Assembly: GCA_023053575.1 (NCBI GenBank)
Contig: JAKZAP010000010.1
Span: forward strand, 19,528,628 to 19,592,627
From: Branchinecta lynchi
Lineage: Eukaryota > Arthropoda > Branchiopoda > Anostraca > Branchinectidae
Length of the DNA: 64,000 nt
Reading direction: 5' to 3'
Shown: positions 59,201-64,000 of the stretch, piece after piece
Numbering within the stretch: position 1 is the stretch's first letter
How the letters are laid out: each line of letters opens with the position of its first letter
The notes under the pieces: model-generated
The model's input: only the letters and a program-made list of their open reading frames with translations
The model's database searches: none
Told to the model about the DNA's origin: nothing
Made by a program: the position numbers and the translations under genes

Positions 59201-61729
59201 AGTTTTAAAAAAGTAAACGTTTTATCTGAAGTTGATTAGAGGATGGGTGTAGTGGTAAGGAGGCATGCTGAACATATGTGTCAATATTCCACGCCGGACA
59301 AATAGTTCGGGCTCCGGCCAAAACCTGAAGATTCGTTAAAAGTTAAAGTTTTATCTGTAGTATATTGTAAGGTAGTATATAGTACATAACGGACGAGAAG
59401 CTCGCCAAGAAACAGGCAGAAACCGGAAAATATGTCAGCAGTAAGGCAGCTGGAAGTTTTGATCAATTTCGTCAAAGTATATACGACTTATAGGAGTAAA
59501 TACGCACGCTCAATCCATGTCTAAACTTGGTTTTCTCAAATGATTAGCCATTGACCTTTGTCTGTTTCTAAATTCCAGTTAAAATTTTCAAGAAGTTTGG
59601 CGAAGACCGGATATTTATCTTCAAGATCCAACTGTCTGGATCAGATCTGAAATTTCTGGGATCCCGTCGAAACCTTTGGTCTTGTTTAAAGATAATAGAG
59701 GAAGCACTGGTCAAGAGCCAAGAGAAAAGAGTTCGTCCCTCACTGTTTCCGGTACCTTTTCGGAAAAGATTGAGAATCACTGGCACATTTTGGTTCTTCA
59801 CCTTGCGATGGTTGTTAAGCCCTTATTTGTGTTTAGTTATACGTTCACCTCATATTTTTCAGTTTCCGTTTGACTAGCCCCGTCTGCCACATCGGATTGC
59901 AAGCTCCCGGTGATTCTGAACCAATTTTACCCTCATCAATATGCGCAAATGTCGGCTTCTTTTTATTAATCCCCTGGGTTTTATTCCCTCTGCTTAATTG
60001 CCTTCGGTGACCCAGTCGACTTCGAACTAATAGGCGGGTCTGAATCTCTGCGGGTGGTGACGGATTTTGTAGGCGAAGTGACGTTTATCTCAACTGACGT
60101 TTATGTAAACTGACGTTTAGGTCAACTGCCATTTATGTCAACTGACGTTTATGTCAACTGACGTTTACTGACGTTTATGTCAACTGACGTTTATGTCAAC
60201 TGACGTTTATGTCAACTGACGGTGAGCGAACTGGCGTGCAGGTGAACTGACGTGTAGCTGAACTGACGTGTTGAACGAACTGAAGGATTTCTAAAATAGG
60301 TGAATTGACGGTGACTGATTTGACGTTTATGTCAACTGACGGTAGGCGAACTGACGTGTAGTGGAACTGACGCTTAAGTGAACTGACGTGTAGGCGACCT
60401 GACGTGTAGCGGAACTGAGGTGTAGAGAACTGACGTGTTGACGAACTGTCGGATTTTTTCGTTTAGGCGAACTGACGTTTATGCGAACTGACGTGTTGCG
60501 GTAGTGACAGCGACCCAGCGATTTCGAACAAAGAATGGGAATAAAAATTAAAAGGTACTTCGTATATATCCCCAAGAACGAATTTATTACATGCTGACAT
60601 CGAAAACCCCATATTCTATCATATTGCTAATTATTCCGCGACGGTTCTTTAAGCCACCAAACCACATTCTTATGGTGAACAAAGGAGTTGGCCACTTGTG
60701 GGTATTGACCTGGAGAAATCGAACGGGTGTACTTTATGTTACGGTTATGTCCACGATGTCCGGTATGTTGTACGGTATGTTGTACGGTGTGTTTATGGCA
60801 CTTTCACGAAAGGAAACTGTGGCTGGTATCACGAAGGGGAGGAAGGAGTTGACTTTAAGCAGTAATGGCGTATATTTAAGTAATGTTCAAGTTCGAAAAA
60901 TAAGAAACAATAAACCGCTGCCAAAACTGTGAAAACAGTAAGTAAGTAATTTATTTTTCACCCCCTGTTTTGGAAAGCGGAGTATAGGAAATAAAAGAAA
61001 GAATATAATACAGAACATATAAGATAACACAAGTTTAATCTTCGGCCAGGAAACAGTAGCTTCGCCTAAAGAAAAGTACAAAACGTGTAAGGCGTTGCCG
61101 ACAGTGTTGCCACTTCTCTCTGGCGGAACTTGTGACATTTGTCCTCGAAAATTTGTGACATTCTGGATAAAATTCAGTTTTTCTTTAGTTTCAACAAAAA
61201 ACTCTTAGGTTCTAAGAGCTAATACTAGTAAGACAAAATAATCCATTTTCTGGAAAGAGTTGCCTTTGGCCGAAAAGCTTTGAAACGGTATAGTATTTGG
61301 ATCATTTTTGGAACAAGTGCGATTTCCTTTAAAAAAAAAAAATCACAGCTGTGAATCTGAGAAGAAGTCGAAAAACCTGTGACAAATTGCAGTGGCAACA
61401 TTTCTTGCAGTGGACCGGATGGCATGATCAACATTTCGTTTATTTTCAGGCCACCAACCAAACCCGTTGTCATTGGACACTTCACTCAAGTCATCTGGGC
61501 AAAGACTACCAAAGTCGGTTGCGGCTACACCAGCTTCAGAGACACCACATTTAACAACATCCCCATCGCCCACTTGTATGTATGCAATTATGGAACTTCA
61601 GGAAACTTCCTAGGGGAGCGACTATACACGCCCGGAGCCCCTTGCAGCTCTTGTCCGAAGGGAACGCAGTGCTCCACTCGGTTTAAGGGCCTTTGCAGTA
61701 AGTTTCTGTCAATGTTAGTTGAGTGGTAG
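32142..61729 (+). CDS. Secreted CAP-superfamily protein (SCP/antigen-5-like), multi-exon gene
   Basis: The exons are 32142-32258, 51500-51661, 54645-54729, 56470-56608 and 61450-61697, with two optional candidates at 34208-34310 and 34622-34692. All have AG/GT borders and compatible phases. Without the optional pair, the product is about 250 residues. It has a signal peptide (1-19) and an N-terminal pair CKLFGEAHTLCKY, then HNEARS (64), WADQC..H115 and GQN (128-130). WYNE155 and the CAP signatures GHFTQVIW (177-184) and HLYVCNY (209-215) follow. The last part is a Cys-rich hinge (C233, C236, C242, C250). The layout fits antigen-5-type CAP proteins, which are extracellular. Family members range from venom components to sterol-binding and developmental proteins, and the precise role here is unknown. 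Reading through the last donor gives a TAG at 61727; otherwise a further exon is needed. Confidence 0.85.
32583..32915 (+). repeat. Repeat S, copy 6 (partial, in CAP intron 1)
   Basis: It starts in the middle of the head (CAAGTTCGTAGACAGGCCCT) and has two units (GCCGGACAATTAGTTCATCC and CGGATAAGCAGTTCGCCCGG). It ends before the tail. Just after it, GTCATCATCATCATCATCAT near 33010 looks like the tail of a small retroposon. Confidence 0.6.
33167..33327. mobile_element. Short hAT-like MITE inserted in a repeat S tail
   Basis: The ends CAGGCCCGTATCCAGG and CCTGGATACGGCCTTG are inverted with small differences. The interior has G-runs and C-runs. The DNA on either side (GTCTGGAT / GCACAGACAGAAAATC) belongs to the repeat S tail, so the element split it. 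The 8-bp flanks do not match. Confidence 0.5.
33328..33422 (+). repeat. Repeat S tail fragment
   Basis: It reads AAGACCCGATTGTCTGGATG through TTTTTGGATCCAGCCGAAAC to CTTTGGTCTTGTT, the standard repeat S terminus. Confidence 0.65.
34208..34310 (+). CDS. CAP gene candidate exon 2 (optional)
   Basis: A strong polypyrimidine tract and CAG acceptor precede 34208, and a TAG|GTGGGA donor follows 34310. In phase with exon 1 it is open for 34 codons plus one base, with no recognisable motif. It lies where antigen-5 proteins have a variable segment. Because exon 1 can splice directly to 51500 in phase 0, this may be a cassette exon or a chance open segment. Confidence 0.35.
34622..34692 (+). CDS. CAP gene candidate exon 3 (optional)
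   Basis: The acceptor is TTCCTTCAAG and the donor is AAG|GTATGT. It continues the phase left by candidate exon 2 and ends in phase 0, so the pair adds exactly 58 codons without changing the frame. The peptide (GKRLTAEDELGQILLPNLTN) contains one NLT sequon but no known domain. The matching phases are the only positive evidence. Confidence 0.35.
35060..35290 (+). repeat. Repeat Q copy
   Basis: It shares CTCATATGCCACTTGCAAAG and GATGAAAGTAGGAATTTGCC with 20625-20665, and continues to GTAAGCAAAACC. Non-coding. Confidence 0.5.
35590..36050. mobile_element. Foldback element containing a nested LINE tail
   Basis: The left arm blocks ATAATCGATTATTTG, TTTTTCATCGGGTTTTCAAG, GGGTAACTAGACTG and TAGCCCTTTTCGGTTAAAC are mirrored on the right (35800-36040). 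The mirror blocks are GTTACCGAAAAGGGCTA, CAGTCTAGCTACCC, CTTGAAGACCCGATGAAAA and CGAATAATCGATTG. The right arm is interrupted at about 35872-35978 by a segment ending AAAATTCTATTCTATTCTAT, a LINE-type 3' tail. Confidence 0.65.
35872..35978 (+). mobile_element. LINE 3' tail nested in the foldback arm
   Basis: It runs from TACCTTCGTGACAAAGTG to ACTTGAAAAATAAAATTC followed by a (TATTC)n tail. It has no counterpart in the left arm, which shows it was inserted after the foldback element formed. Confidence 0.5.
36051..37363. other. CAP intron sequence with a repeat Q fragment
   Basis: 36555-36720 repeats the repeat Q string AAAATTATCATTGGCCC..ATCATGAATATAGA. The rest shows no gene or clear repeat. 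Confidence 0.4.
37364..37961. repeat. Repeat M plus 196-bp-arm inverted repeat
   Basis: Arms 37465-37660 and 37766-37961 are inverted copies of equal length with only a few differences; both include a (TCA)n/(TGA)n microsatellite. The 105-bp spacer contains a repeat M segment (GGATACGTCAGC..GGGTCCTCTTCAGG). The DNA just left of the first arm (37395-37464) is another repeat M segment in the same direction. The structure could fold into a long hairpin. Confidence 0.75.
38111..39173 (-). repeat. Repeat S, copy 7 (full length, inverted)
   Basis: This is the only clear minus-strand copy. On the plus strand it begins AACAAGACCTCAGGTTTCGA and ends TTTTGGGATCCCCAAAACAAG. In between are about five units with CCGG..CGAACTA..TGTCCGG cores, the TCGAGAGTTATCGTGC head and a GGACGGACAG / GGGCGGGCAG-type microsatellite. 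Confidence 0.8.
39174..39728. other. Unassigned intron sequence
   Basis: No gene or repeat is recognised. A GAGAGAGAG run lies near 39682. Confidence 0.4.
39729..41885 (-). mobile_element. Non-autonomous Helentron-like element, copy 3 (diverged, shorter)
   Basis: It has the same outline as copies 1 and 2. The 3' end reads CTAG on the plus strand with a decayed hairpin (ACGTTGCCTGGGAAACGT). A subterminal GTGTTGCGAGAGCAAAAC follows, and the right end is AAAGTGTTGCTCTCGCAACT. Flanking bases are again A on both sides. The internal array is reduced to scattered pieces (CAAAGATGATTATGGTATAA). It is clearly older than the other two and is interrupted by a MITE at 40441-40908. Confidence 0.7.
40441..40908. 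mobile_element. MITE nested in Helentron-like copy 3
   Basis: The ends GAACGTGTCCGAAAGCT and AGCTTTCGGACACGTTC are exact 17-bp inverted repeats, flanked on both sides by AAG (possible 3-bp target duplication). The inside is dominated by GCAGCATT / AATGCTGAATTAATTCAGCA motifs. Copies 1 and 2 lack it, which confirms insertion. Confidence 0.75.
41893..43250 (-). pseudogene. LINE reverse transcriptase fragment with frameshifts and a deletion
   Basis: On the minus strand, 43031-42750 encodes a linker-like segment (KSLIKERSRLYSSG..NRIVSLVRKAK). Around 42600-42400 comes DRYKFVDDLSIVLAYL, which holds the catalytic FVDD motif of reverse transcriptases. A frame change then leads to 42429-41899 with VNGIKILGVTFTSDCSFS, LLRAYLCYIRPLLECACPVW and SFQKRATRIIL, the post-catalytic region. 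Much of the palm is deleted between the first two parts (around 42650-42750). It is a dead copy of a CR1/Jockey-like LINE, lying between Helentron-like copies 3 and 2. Confidence 0.75.
43284..47072 (-). mobile_element. Non-autonomous Helentron-like element, copy 2
   Basis: This is nearly base-for-base the same as copy 1, with a few small indels and substitutions. The 5' end at 47072 starts GTGTTGCGAGAGCAACAC. A perfect 29-bp inverted copy lies at 43350-43378, 66 bp inside the 3' end. The terminal palindrome ACGTTGCCCGGGCAACGT is at 43292-43309, followed by AGGTCTAG. Both flanks are A on the plus strand. A T-run of about 26 nt on the element strand lies close to the 5' end. It does not encode Rep or helicase. 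The flanking DNA differs from that of copy 1, so this is an independent insertion rather than a segmental duplication. Confidence 0.75.
43534..46200. repeat. Four-unit internal repeat array of Helentron-like copy 2
   Basis: Unit starts (AGGATTAAAATACCATAGAT) lie near 43534, 44364, 45115 and 45638, giving spacings of about 830, 751 and 523 bp. This is the same unit order as copy 1, so the array predates the split of the two copies. Confidence 0.7.
47113..47424. repeat. Two-copy 157-bp tandem duplication
   Basis: 47113-47269 and 47270-47424 are almost identical, starting GCAAAAACAGTTTTACTAAG and ending CGGTTTTTCAGAATG. The block begins about 40 bp to the right of Helentron-like copy 2. Confidence 0.85.
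47425..49315. other. Unassigned intron sequence
   Basis: No gene is recognised. A short plus-strand frame at about 47804-47962 (MVDGILQQVRKRSNVEFESK..) is open after a TATAG|GTC acceptor-like site, but it has no known domain and no donor I trust. Confidence 0.35.
49316..49408. repeat. Scrambled repeat M fragment
   Basis: It begins like repeat M on the plus strand (CAGCCAAAGCTAACTGTGAT) and then switches to the inverse of another repeat M part (GAAATGTAGCTCTAATAAAA, CAGCTGACGTATCCG). It is an internally inverted remnant. Confidence 0.5.
49577..49642 (-). tRNA. tRNA-derived sequence, degenerate
   Basis: On the minus strand it has a B-box-like GCGTTCGATTCC in a mostly paired T arm (GTGCG/CCTAC), partial acceptor pairing (GCCG/CGGC) and TAGTATCGGTTTAGTA in the D-arm position. 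It is shorter than a real tRNA and has no clean anticodon stem. Probably a tRNA pseudogene or SINE relic. Confidence 0.3.
49643..50372. other. Unassigned intron sequence
   Basis: The open frame at 49808-50128 has no recognised domain or splice support. No repeat structure is seen. Confidence 0.35.
50373..50700. mobile_element. Diverged relative of the 293-bp hAT-type MITE
   Basis: It starts CAGGGGCGTTAC and ends near CCCAAACATTTTGGCTAGTAAC. It shares with 23487-23779 the C-run, the TTGTCGG block and the CAGTCGATTTTT-like degenerate repeats. The right terminal repeat is decayed and no target duplication remains. Confidence 0.55.
50755..51290 (-). pseudogene. LINE reverse transcriptase C-terminal fragment with (TTGA)n tail
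   Basis: On the minus strand the frame reads SYFKTYIRPHLEYASPVWHS, then LENVQKRAMRIILG and YEEALLKLDIPKL, the post-catalytic reverse transcriptase region. The 3' region runs to 50755 and ends in TTGATTGATTGATTGACTGA. The frame is otherwise degraded (GC-rich indel region near 50990). It lies about 200 bp upstream of CAP exon 4, in the opposite orientation. Confidence 0.7.
51500..51661 (+). CDS. CAP gene exon 4: start of CAP domain
   Basis: It encodes 54 residues beginning GISKECKGLT and including EEIVVLHNEARSKLASG and the PLPAASDMNEL block. These are the first helix and the loop before the first strand in antigen-5-like CAP domains. Acceptor TTTTTTCTTACAG; donor CTG|GTGAGT; phase 0 at both ends. 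Confidence 0.9.
51789..52125. mobile_element. MITE with ~60-bp terminal inverted repeats
   Basis: The left end ACTGTAAGAAGTTTCATAAC..GATGC..GTTTCAACAGATAATGCGTA is mirrored on the right by TACGCATTATCTGTTGAAAC..GCATCCTCG..GTTATGAAACTTCTGACAGT. The inside has ATGCATAACA motifs. The right half reappears at 17770-18230. Confidence 0.7.
52126..52555. other. Unassigned intron sequence
   Basis: It contains loosely repeated GAATCCGGATT / AATCCGAATCC strings near 52310-52520, a degenerate simple pattern. No gene is recognised. Confidence 0.4.
52556..52680 (+). repeat. Repeat M copy
   Basis: It runs from TATTCTTTGAGCCCAAGCTG through CGGATACGTCAGCTATGATT to GGCCCTTCTTGGCAAGGGTG. It is the best plus-strand match to the minus-strand copy at 4976-5095. 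Confidence 0.6.
52669..53029 (+). repeat. Exact 75-bp direct repeat with related flanking units
   Basis: The 75-bp string starting CTCGTCCGGTAGTCTCACGG occurs identically at 52669-52743 and 52955-53029. Between and after the copies (to about 53220) looser versions recur: CTCACGGAA plus GAGCTAGGG/GAGCCGG and a CCGG(G/T)A block. This indicates a degenerate tandem satellite-like tract. Confidence 0.75.
53431..54587. mobile_element. hAT-like element with GGCAGGGTTGTGC ends
   Basis: The ends GGCAGGGTTGTGC and GCACAACCCTGCC are exact inverted repeats of 13 bp. Both subterminal regions are full of GATTCG/CGAATC-type motifs (for example CGATTCGATC, GATTACGATTC). CAGGG-type ends suit hAT elements. 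The 8-bp flanks do not match and no transposase is visible. The right end is about 57 bp upstream of CAP exon 5. Confidence 0.65.
54645..54729 (+). CDS. CAP gene exon 5: WDEDLA..WADQC block
   Basis: It encodes EWDEDLAIVAQRWADQC and NAHDAMRST. This is the helix with the conserved Cys, followed by one of the two conserved cavity histidines (H115 in the shortest form). Acceptor TTTTAATTCTAG; donor ACAG|GTAAGT. It ends with one base of the next codon. Confidence 0.9.
54800..55010 (+). repeat. Direct and inverted repeats of a ~45-bp block
   Basis: TTCTTTCCTCGTTTTAGTAT followed by CTTGTCACGGGTAGTACC occurs near 54834 and again near 54958 (with one change). An inverted partial copy (TACTAAAACGAGGAAAGAAT) lies at 54878-54897. 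This is the same flavour of sequence as the tract at 16915-17740. Confidence 0.55.
55160..55642 (-). pseudogene. 160-codon open frame, dispersed-repeat derived
   Basis: The minus-strand frame has no domain I recognise. Part of it (KHLLHLSKLCHNHTLTENFE) matches, at DNA level, the 13599-13700 segment in front of a LINE 3' end. I therefore read it as retrotransposon-derived rather than a host gene. It could also be a host-like fragment captured by a repeat. Confidence 0.35.
55643..56469. other. CAP intron 5 remainder
   Basis: There is a small hairpin pair, ATTCCATAAGGGGT / ACCCTTATGGAAT (about 55709 and 55770). Otherwise no gene or repeat is recognised before the CTTTTACAG acceptor of exon 6. 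Confidence 0.4.
56470..56608 (+). CDS. CAP gene exon 6: GQN and WYNE motifs
   Basis: It encodes RFQFVGQNVATTW and WEHAVGLWYNEVKDY. The family's usual Gly-Glu-Asn is Gly-Gln-Asn here, as in many antigen-5 members. The second conserved acidic position (E155) is present. Acceptor CTTTTACAG; donor CA|GTATGT; it ends with two bases of a Gln codon. Confidence 0.9.
56911..57742. mobile_element. MITE with CTTGTTCACACGGG ends
   Basis: The left end TAGCTTGTTCACACGGGACT is mirrored by AGCCCCGTGTGAACAAGTTA on the right. Just inside, CGCGTAAACAGCGGCTGATC is mirrored by GATCAGCGGCTGA..CCGCTATTTACGCGCG. The centre is AT-rich and non-coding. Confidence 0.65.
57743..58728. other. CAP intron 6 sequence with repeat Q fragment
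   Basis: 58265-58480 is an inverted repeat Q copy (CAAAATATGTATGTTCATGA, CCTGCAAATGCCATATGAGC). The GATCGGATTCG and TGGGTGGAGTTGGAGGGGGG blocks at 57880-58120 resemble 4750-4930 in style. No gene is recognised. Confidence 0.4.
58729..59687 (+). repeat. Repeat S, copy 8
   Basis: The decayed head (TACGACTTCGTAAAAGTTGG, CACGATAACTCTCGAAAGGG) is followed by four units and a full tail ending GTCGAAACCTTTGGTCTTGTTT. One unit core is locally duplicated (TTTTCTGGCCGGACAA / TTTTTTGGCCGGACAAG at 58999-59025). Confidence 0.75.
60072..60505 (+). repeat. 16-bp minisatellite, about 26 units
   Basis: The consensus is AACTGACGTTTATGTC, with variants such as AACTGACGTGTAGGCG. The first half is homogeneous and the second more varied. 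It lies in the intron between CAP exons 6 and 7. Many units contain TGACGT. Confidence 0.85.
60945..61105 (-). mobile_element. LINE 3' end with (ACTT)n tail
   Basis: On the minus strand: GAAGATTAAACTTGTGTTAT, then CCGCTTTCCAAAACAGGGGG and AAAAATAAATTACTTACTTAC. It is the same family as 13599-13917. A short frame upstream (VLYFSLGEATVSWPKIKLVL) is the degraded C-terminus. Confidence 0.55.
61450..61697 (+). CDS. CAP gene exon 7: CAP signatures and Cys-rich hinge
   Basis: It encodes GHFTQVIWAKT and HLYVCNYGTSGNF, the two family signatures; Thr replaces the common Pro in the second. A C-terminal hinge follows, with PCSSCPKGTQC and KGLC. Acceptor TTTATTTTCAG. A donor (A|GTAAGT) follows at 61698, but the frame also reads on for 11 codons to a TAG at 61727-61729. 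The gene may end here or continue to an exon outside the window. Confidence 0.88.
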
Positions 61730-61829
61730 GGAAGGGTCGGATCTGACTTGGGCGGAGATAATTTTATTCTCTTAAAAGACCCTTCGCACTATTTACTGTT
61801 TATTGTTTTAATTGTTCTATAAGTATGCT

Positions 61830-62105
61830 AAGTACCTGATCGGCCTTCCCCCATGTGCTCGTAACCGCAAAGTTACGCAGCTTTACGGCATTACTGATCC
61901 CTTTGTGGTTGTGGCCCAACGCCGTGCCGAGTTTGAATCTTCTCTAGACAGGTCCCATCCGTATTATAGCGCGTTTGTACAGTCATTTCGTTTAGTTTAC
62001 TCTAATATTTTTCTTTCGTTTTCTTTCATTTATTGTTTTTCATATACTACGTATGGGTATGTTCTGTGCCATTTTTATACGGGTTAATAAAATTATTCAT
62101 TGATT
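61830..62105 (+). pseudogene. LINE C-terminal fragment with TGATTGATT tail
   Basis: The frame reads KYLIGLPPCARNRKVTQLYG and ITDPFVVVAQRRAEFESSLD before drifting into low complexity. It ends at TAATAAAATTATTCATTGAT plus tail, a LINE 3' end. The family is uncertain. It lies just beyond CAP exon 7, so an AATAAA here should not be taken as the CAP gene's own signal. Confidence 0.45.
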
Positions 62106-62745
62106 GATTAAATAATAATAATAATAATTACAACATCATTTTTCACCCATCAAAAAGCACATGGCATAGACGGAGGAATAAAGAAAGAAAAGAAGACGAA
62201 AACACTATAACCAGGAGAAGACCAGACAAACAGGGAGACTACGACAACATTATCGTATCTACAAAACTATCCTATTGTAGAATAATGCTCTCCGATTGAT
62301 GCTTACTGTTATTGTTGTACTTCTGTATAAGTTGTCCAACTGCTGTAAGTGGGTCAGTGATGTAGTAAGTAGTGACGATTTTACTATTTCCGGTCCAAGG
62401 AGGGAGGCGGTCCACGGAGGTTTATATTCGGTTATACTAAAATAGTTGAATACTTAAGACCACGCCCTGCTTTGACCAAATTACACATGGCTTTGGCTGT
62501 TTTAATCATTCGCTCCTGGTCCGAGGACTTCTAGCGAAACGACAGAAAACTTTTCGAAATTTGAAAACAGGGAAACAAGGGAAGTACGAAAGTCAGTGAA
62601 GTGCTATGTCTTCAGGGGGAATGTAAAGTATGAAGTTCGGGGCTCCATCCAAGAATGGATGGAACGGTTATGGAACAAGGATGCATTGGCATTATTGGTA
62701 ATTCGGATCCTTTATGCGTTGAAACTACAATTGGCTTTGGCATTT
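62106..62745. other. Unassigned stretch
   Basis: It has a short AATAATAAT microsatellite at 62109-62128. No further CAP exon with the required phase could be identified. Confidence 0.4.
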
Positions 62746-62869
62746 GGCTATACCTTGAATTACCCTAGATCACACTTGTTTATGGGATCCCAAAACATAA
62801 GTGGAGGGGCTATACCTTGAATTACCCTAGATCAAACTTGTTTATAGGATCCCAAAACGTAAGTGGAGG
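62746..62869 (+). repeat. 62-bp tandem duplication spanning a repeat S junction
   Basis: 62746-62807 and 62808-62869 are near-identical. Each contains host DNA (GGCTATACCTTGAATTACCC) followed by the first bases of repeat S (CTTGTTTAT, GGATCCCAAAAC, TAAGTGGAGGG). Confidence 0.85.
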
Positions 62870-63735
62870 GATACCTATGACATCGCAAAAGTTGTCCTTC
62901 CGTCCGTCCGTTTGTAAGCACGATAACTCTCGAAGGGAATGAAATATTTTGATGAAACTTGGTGTGAGGATTGCTTGGGTCAAGAGTAAGGTCGAGTTCG
63001 TACATGGGCTTTGTAGCCCTATATTTAGGGGTAGGGGAGGGGGTTTAAATTATAGGGCAAGCAAAATATTTGTAAACAGCTAATGGGACAGTCAATTATG
63101 GGGTAAGAAGACATGCTGAACACGATGGTGGAAACCATTTTCTTGCCGGACAAGTAGTTCGCCCGGAATTCGGCCCAAACTGGAAAGTTTGTTAAAAGTA
63201 AAAGTTTTATTTGAAGTTAATTATATGTTTGGTTTAGGGGGTAGGAAGACATGCTGAAAACGATAGTGAAAATCATTTTCTCGCGGGGCAAGTAGTTCGC
63301 CCGGAATCCGGCAAAAACCGGAGAATTGTTAAAAGAATTTGTAGTTGATTAGATATCCGATTTAGGGGTAAGAAAAGATTCTGAATCCGTGTATGACAGT
63401 CATTTTGTACCCGGACATATAGTTCGCCCGGAATTCGGCTGGAACCGGAAAATTTGTTTTAAGTTAAATTTTAATTTGAAGTTGATTAGATGTTCAATAT
63501 AGGGGAAAGAAGAAACGATGAGCGAGACGCTGTGTTCGATTTTAGATTCTTTTTGCCGGACAGGTATTTCCAGAATTCGGCCGAAACCGGGAAATAAATA
63601 TGCTGAATCCATATCTGAACTAATAGTAAAAATGTTCAAGGAGTCTGGCGAAGACTGGATCTGGCGTAGACAAAACCCAATTGTCTGGATTAAATATTGA
63701 ATTTTTGGGTCCCATCGAAACCTTTGCTCTTGTTT
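62775..63735 (+). repeat. Repeat S, copy 9
   Basis: The head (with CCGTCCGTCCG and CACGATAACTCTCGAAGGGA) is followed by four units, each with GCCGGACAAGTAGTTCGCCC-like cores. The tail is TCGAAACCTTTGCTCTTGTT. A 60-codon frame at 63518-63700 is not conserved among copies. Confidence 0.8.
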
Positions 63736-64000
63736 GTGACTACATGCTGACTGATATAACTAGTGTTCAAGGTCTTGATATTCTCTTCCCAGTGCTTGTC
63801 TTCTCGCTGCTTGAGCGCAGTTATGGTTGTTCTTGTTGTTGGTGTTTGGGGTTTGACGCGTTCGACAGAAAGGTCAAATGCGTTCGTATCACTCGTTCTC
63901 GGAGCTTCTGTTCACTAATTTGGTTGGGTATCACTCCTAATATTTTCACTGATTTCGTCGTATATCACTTGTCTTATATAGTTAAGGTTTCTGACAGTTT
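63736..64000. other. Unassigned right edge
   Basis: Nothing is recognised in the last 265 bases. Confidence 0.4.

Noticed and set aside
60065..60505. CRISPR-like array
   Set aside because: Units are contiguous 16-bp repeats without unique spacers, in an intron of a eukaryotic gene.

Overview
This window looks like nuclear DNA from an invertebrate animal. It has a multi-exon gene with GT-AG introns, non-LTR retrotransposon 3' ends, hAT-type elements and many short inverted-repeat elements. It has no operons or ribosome-binding-site pattern. The mix would suit a cnidarian such as a coral or anemone, but the sequence alone does not prove that.

One host gene is recognisable. A secreted CAP-superfamily protein (SCP/antigen-5 type) runs on the + strand from a signal-peptide exon at 32142 to a Cys-rich hinge exon ending near 61697. 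Its CAP exons (51500-51661, 54645-54729, 56470-56608, 61450-61697) have canonical splice sites and matching phases. Two more in-phase candidate exons (34208-34310 and 34622-34692) may be optional. The intron before the CAP domain is about 17-19 kb and is filled with transposons.

The rest is layered repeats. (1) Three copies of one element (9741-13556, 39729-41885, 43284-47072) have asymmetric inverted repeats, a hairpin-plus-CTAG end, insertion between two T residues and an internal repeat array. These are the structural marks of non-autonomous Helentron/Helitron2-type rolling-circle elements. (2) A roughly 1-kb composite repeat ('repeat S') occurs about nine times. It starts at a GGGATCCC palindrome, contains ~135-bp tandem units and ends in GGTCTTGTT. 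(3) A 2.37-kb hAT-type element (22160-24532) has perfect 16-bp terminal repeats and a perfect 8-bp target duplication. It split a repeat S copy, and itself carries a smaller hAT-type element with its own perfect 8-bp duplication. (4) Many truncated LINE 3' ends with simple-sequence tails are present. (5) There are numerous foldback or MITE-like elements, some nested in one another.

Region by region: 1-8 kb is mostly unassigned DNA with small inverted-repeat elements. 8-13.6 kb is a foldback, repeat S and Helentron-like copy 1. 13.6-22 kb holds LINE relics and MITEs. 22-29 kb is repeat S with nested hAT elements. 29-32 kb holds a tRNA-like sequence, a hairpin element and a LINE. 32-62 kb is the CAP gene and its repeat-filled introns. 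62-64 kb is a last repeat S copy. No CRISPR, rRNA or bacterial gene was seen.
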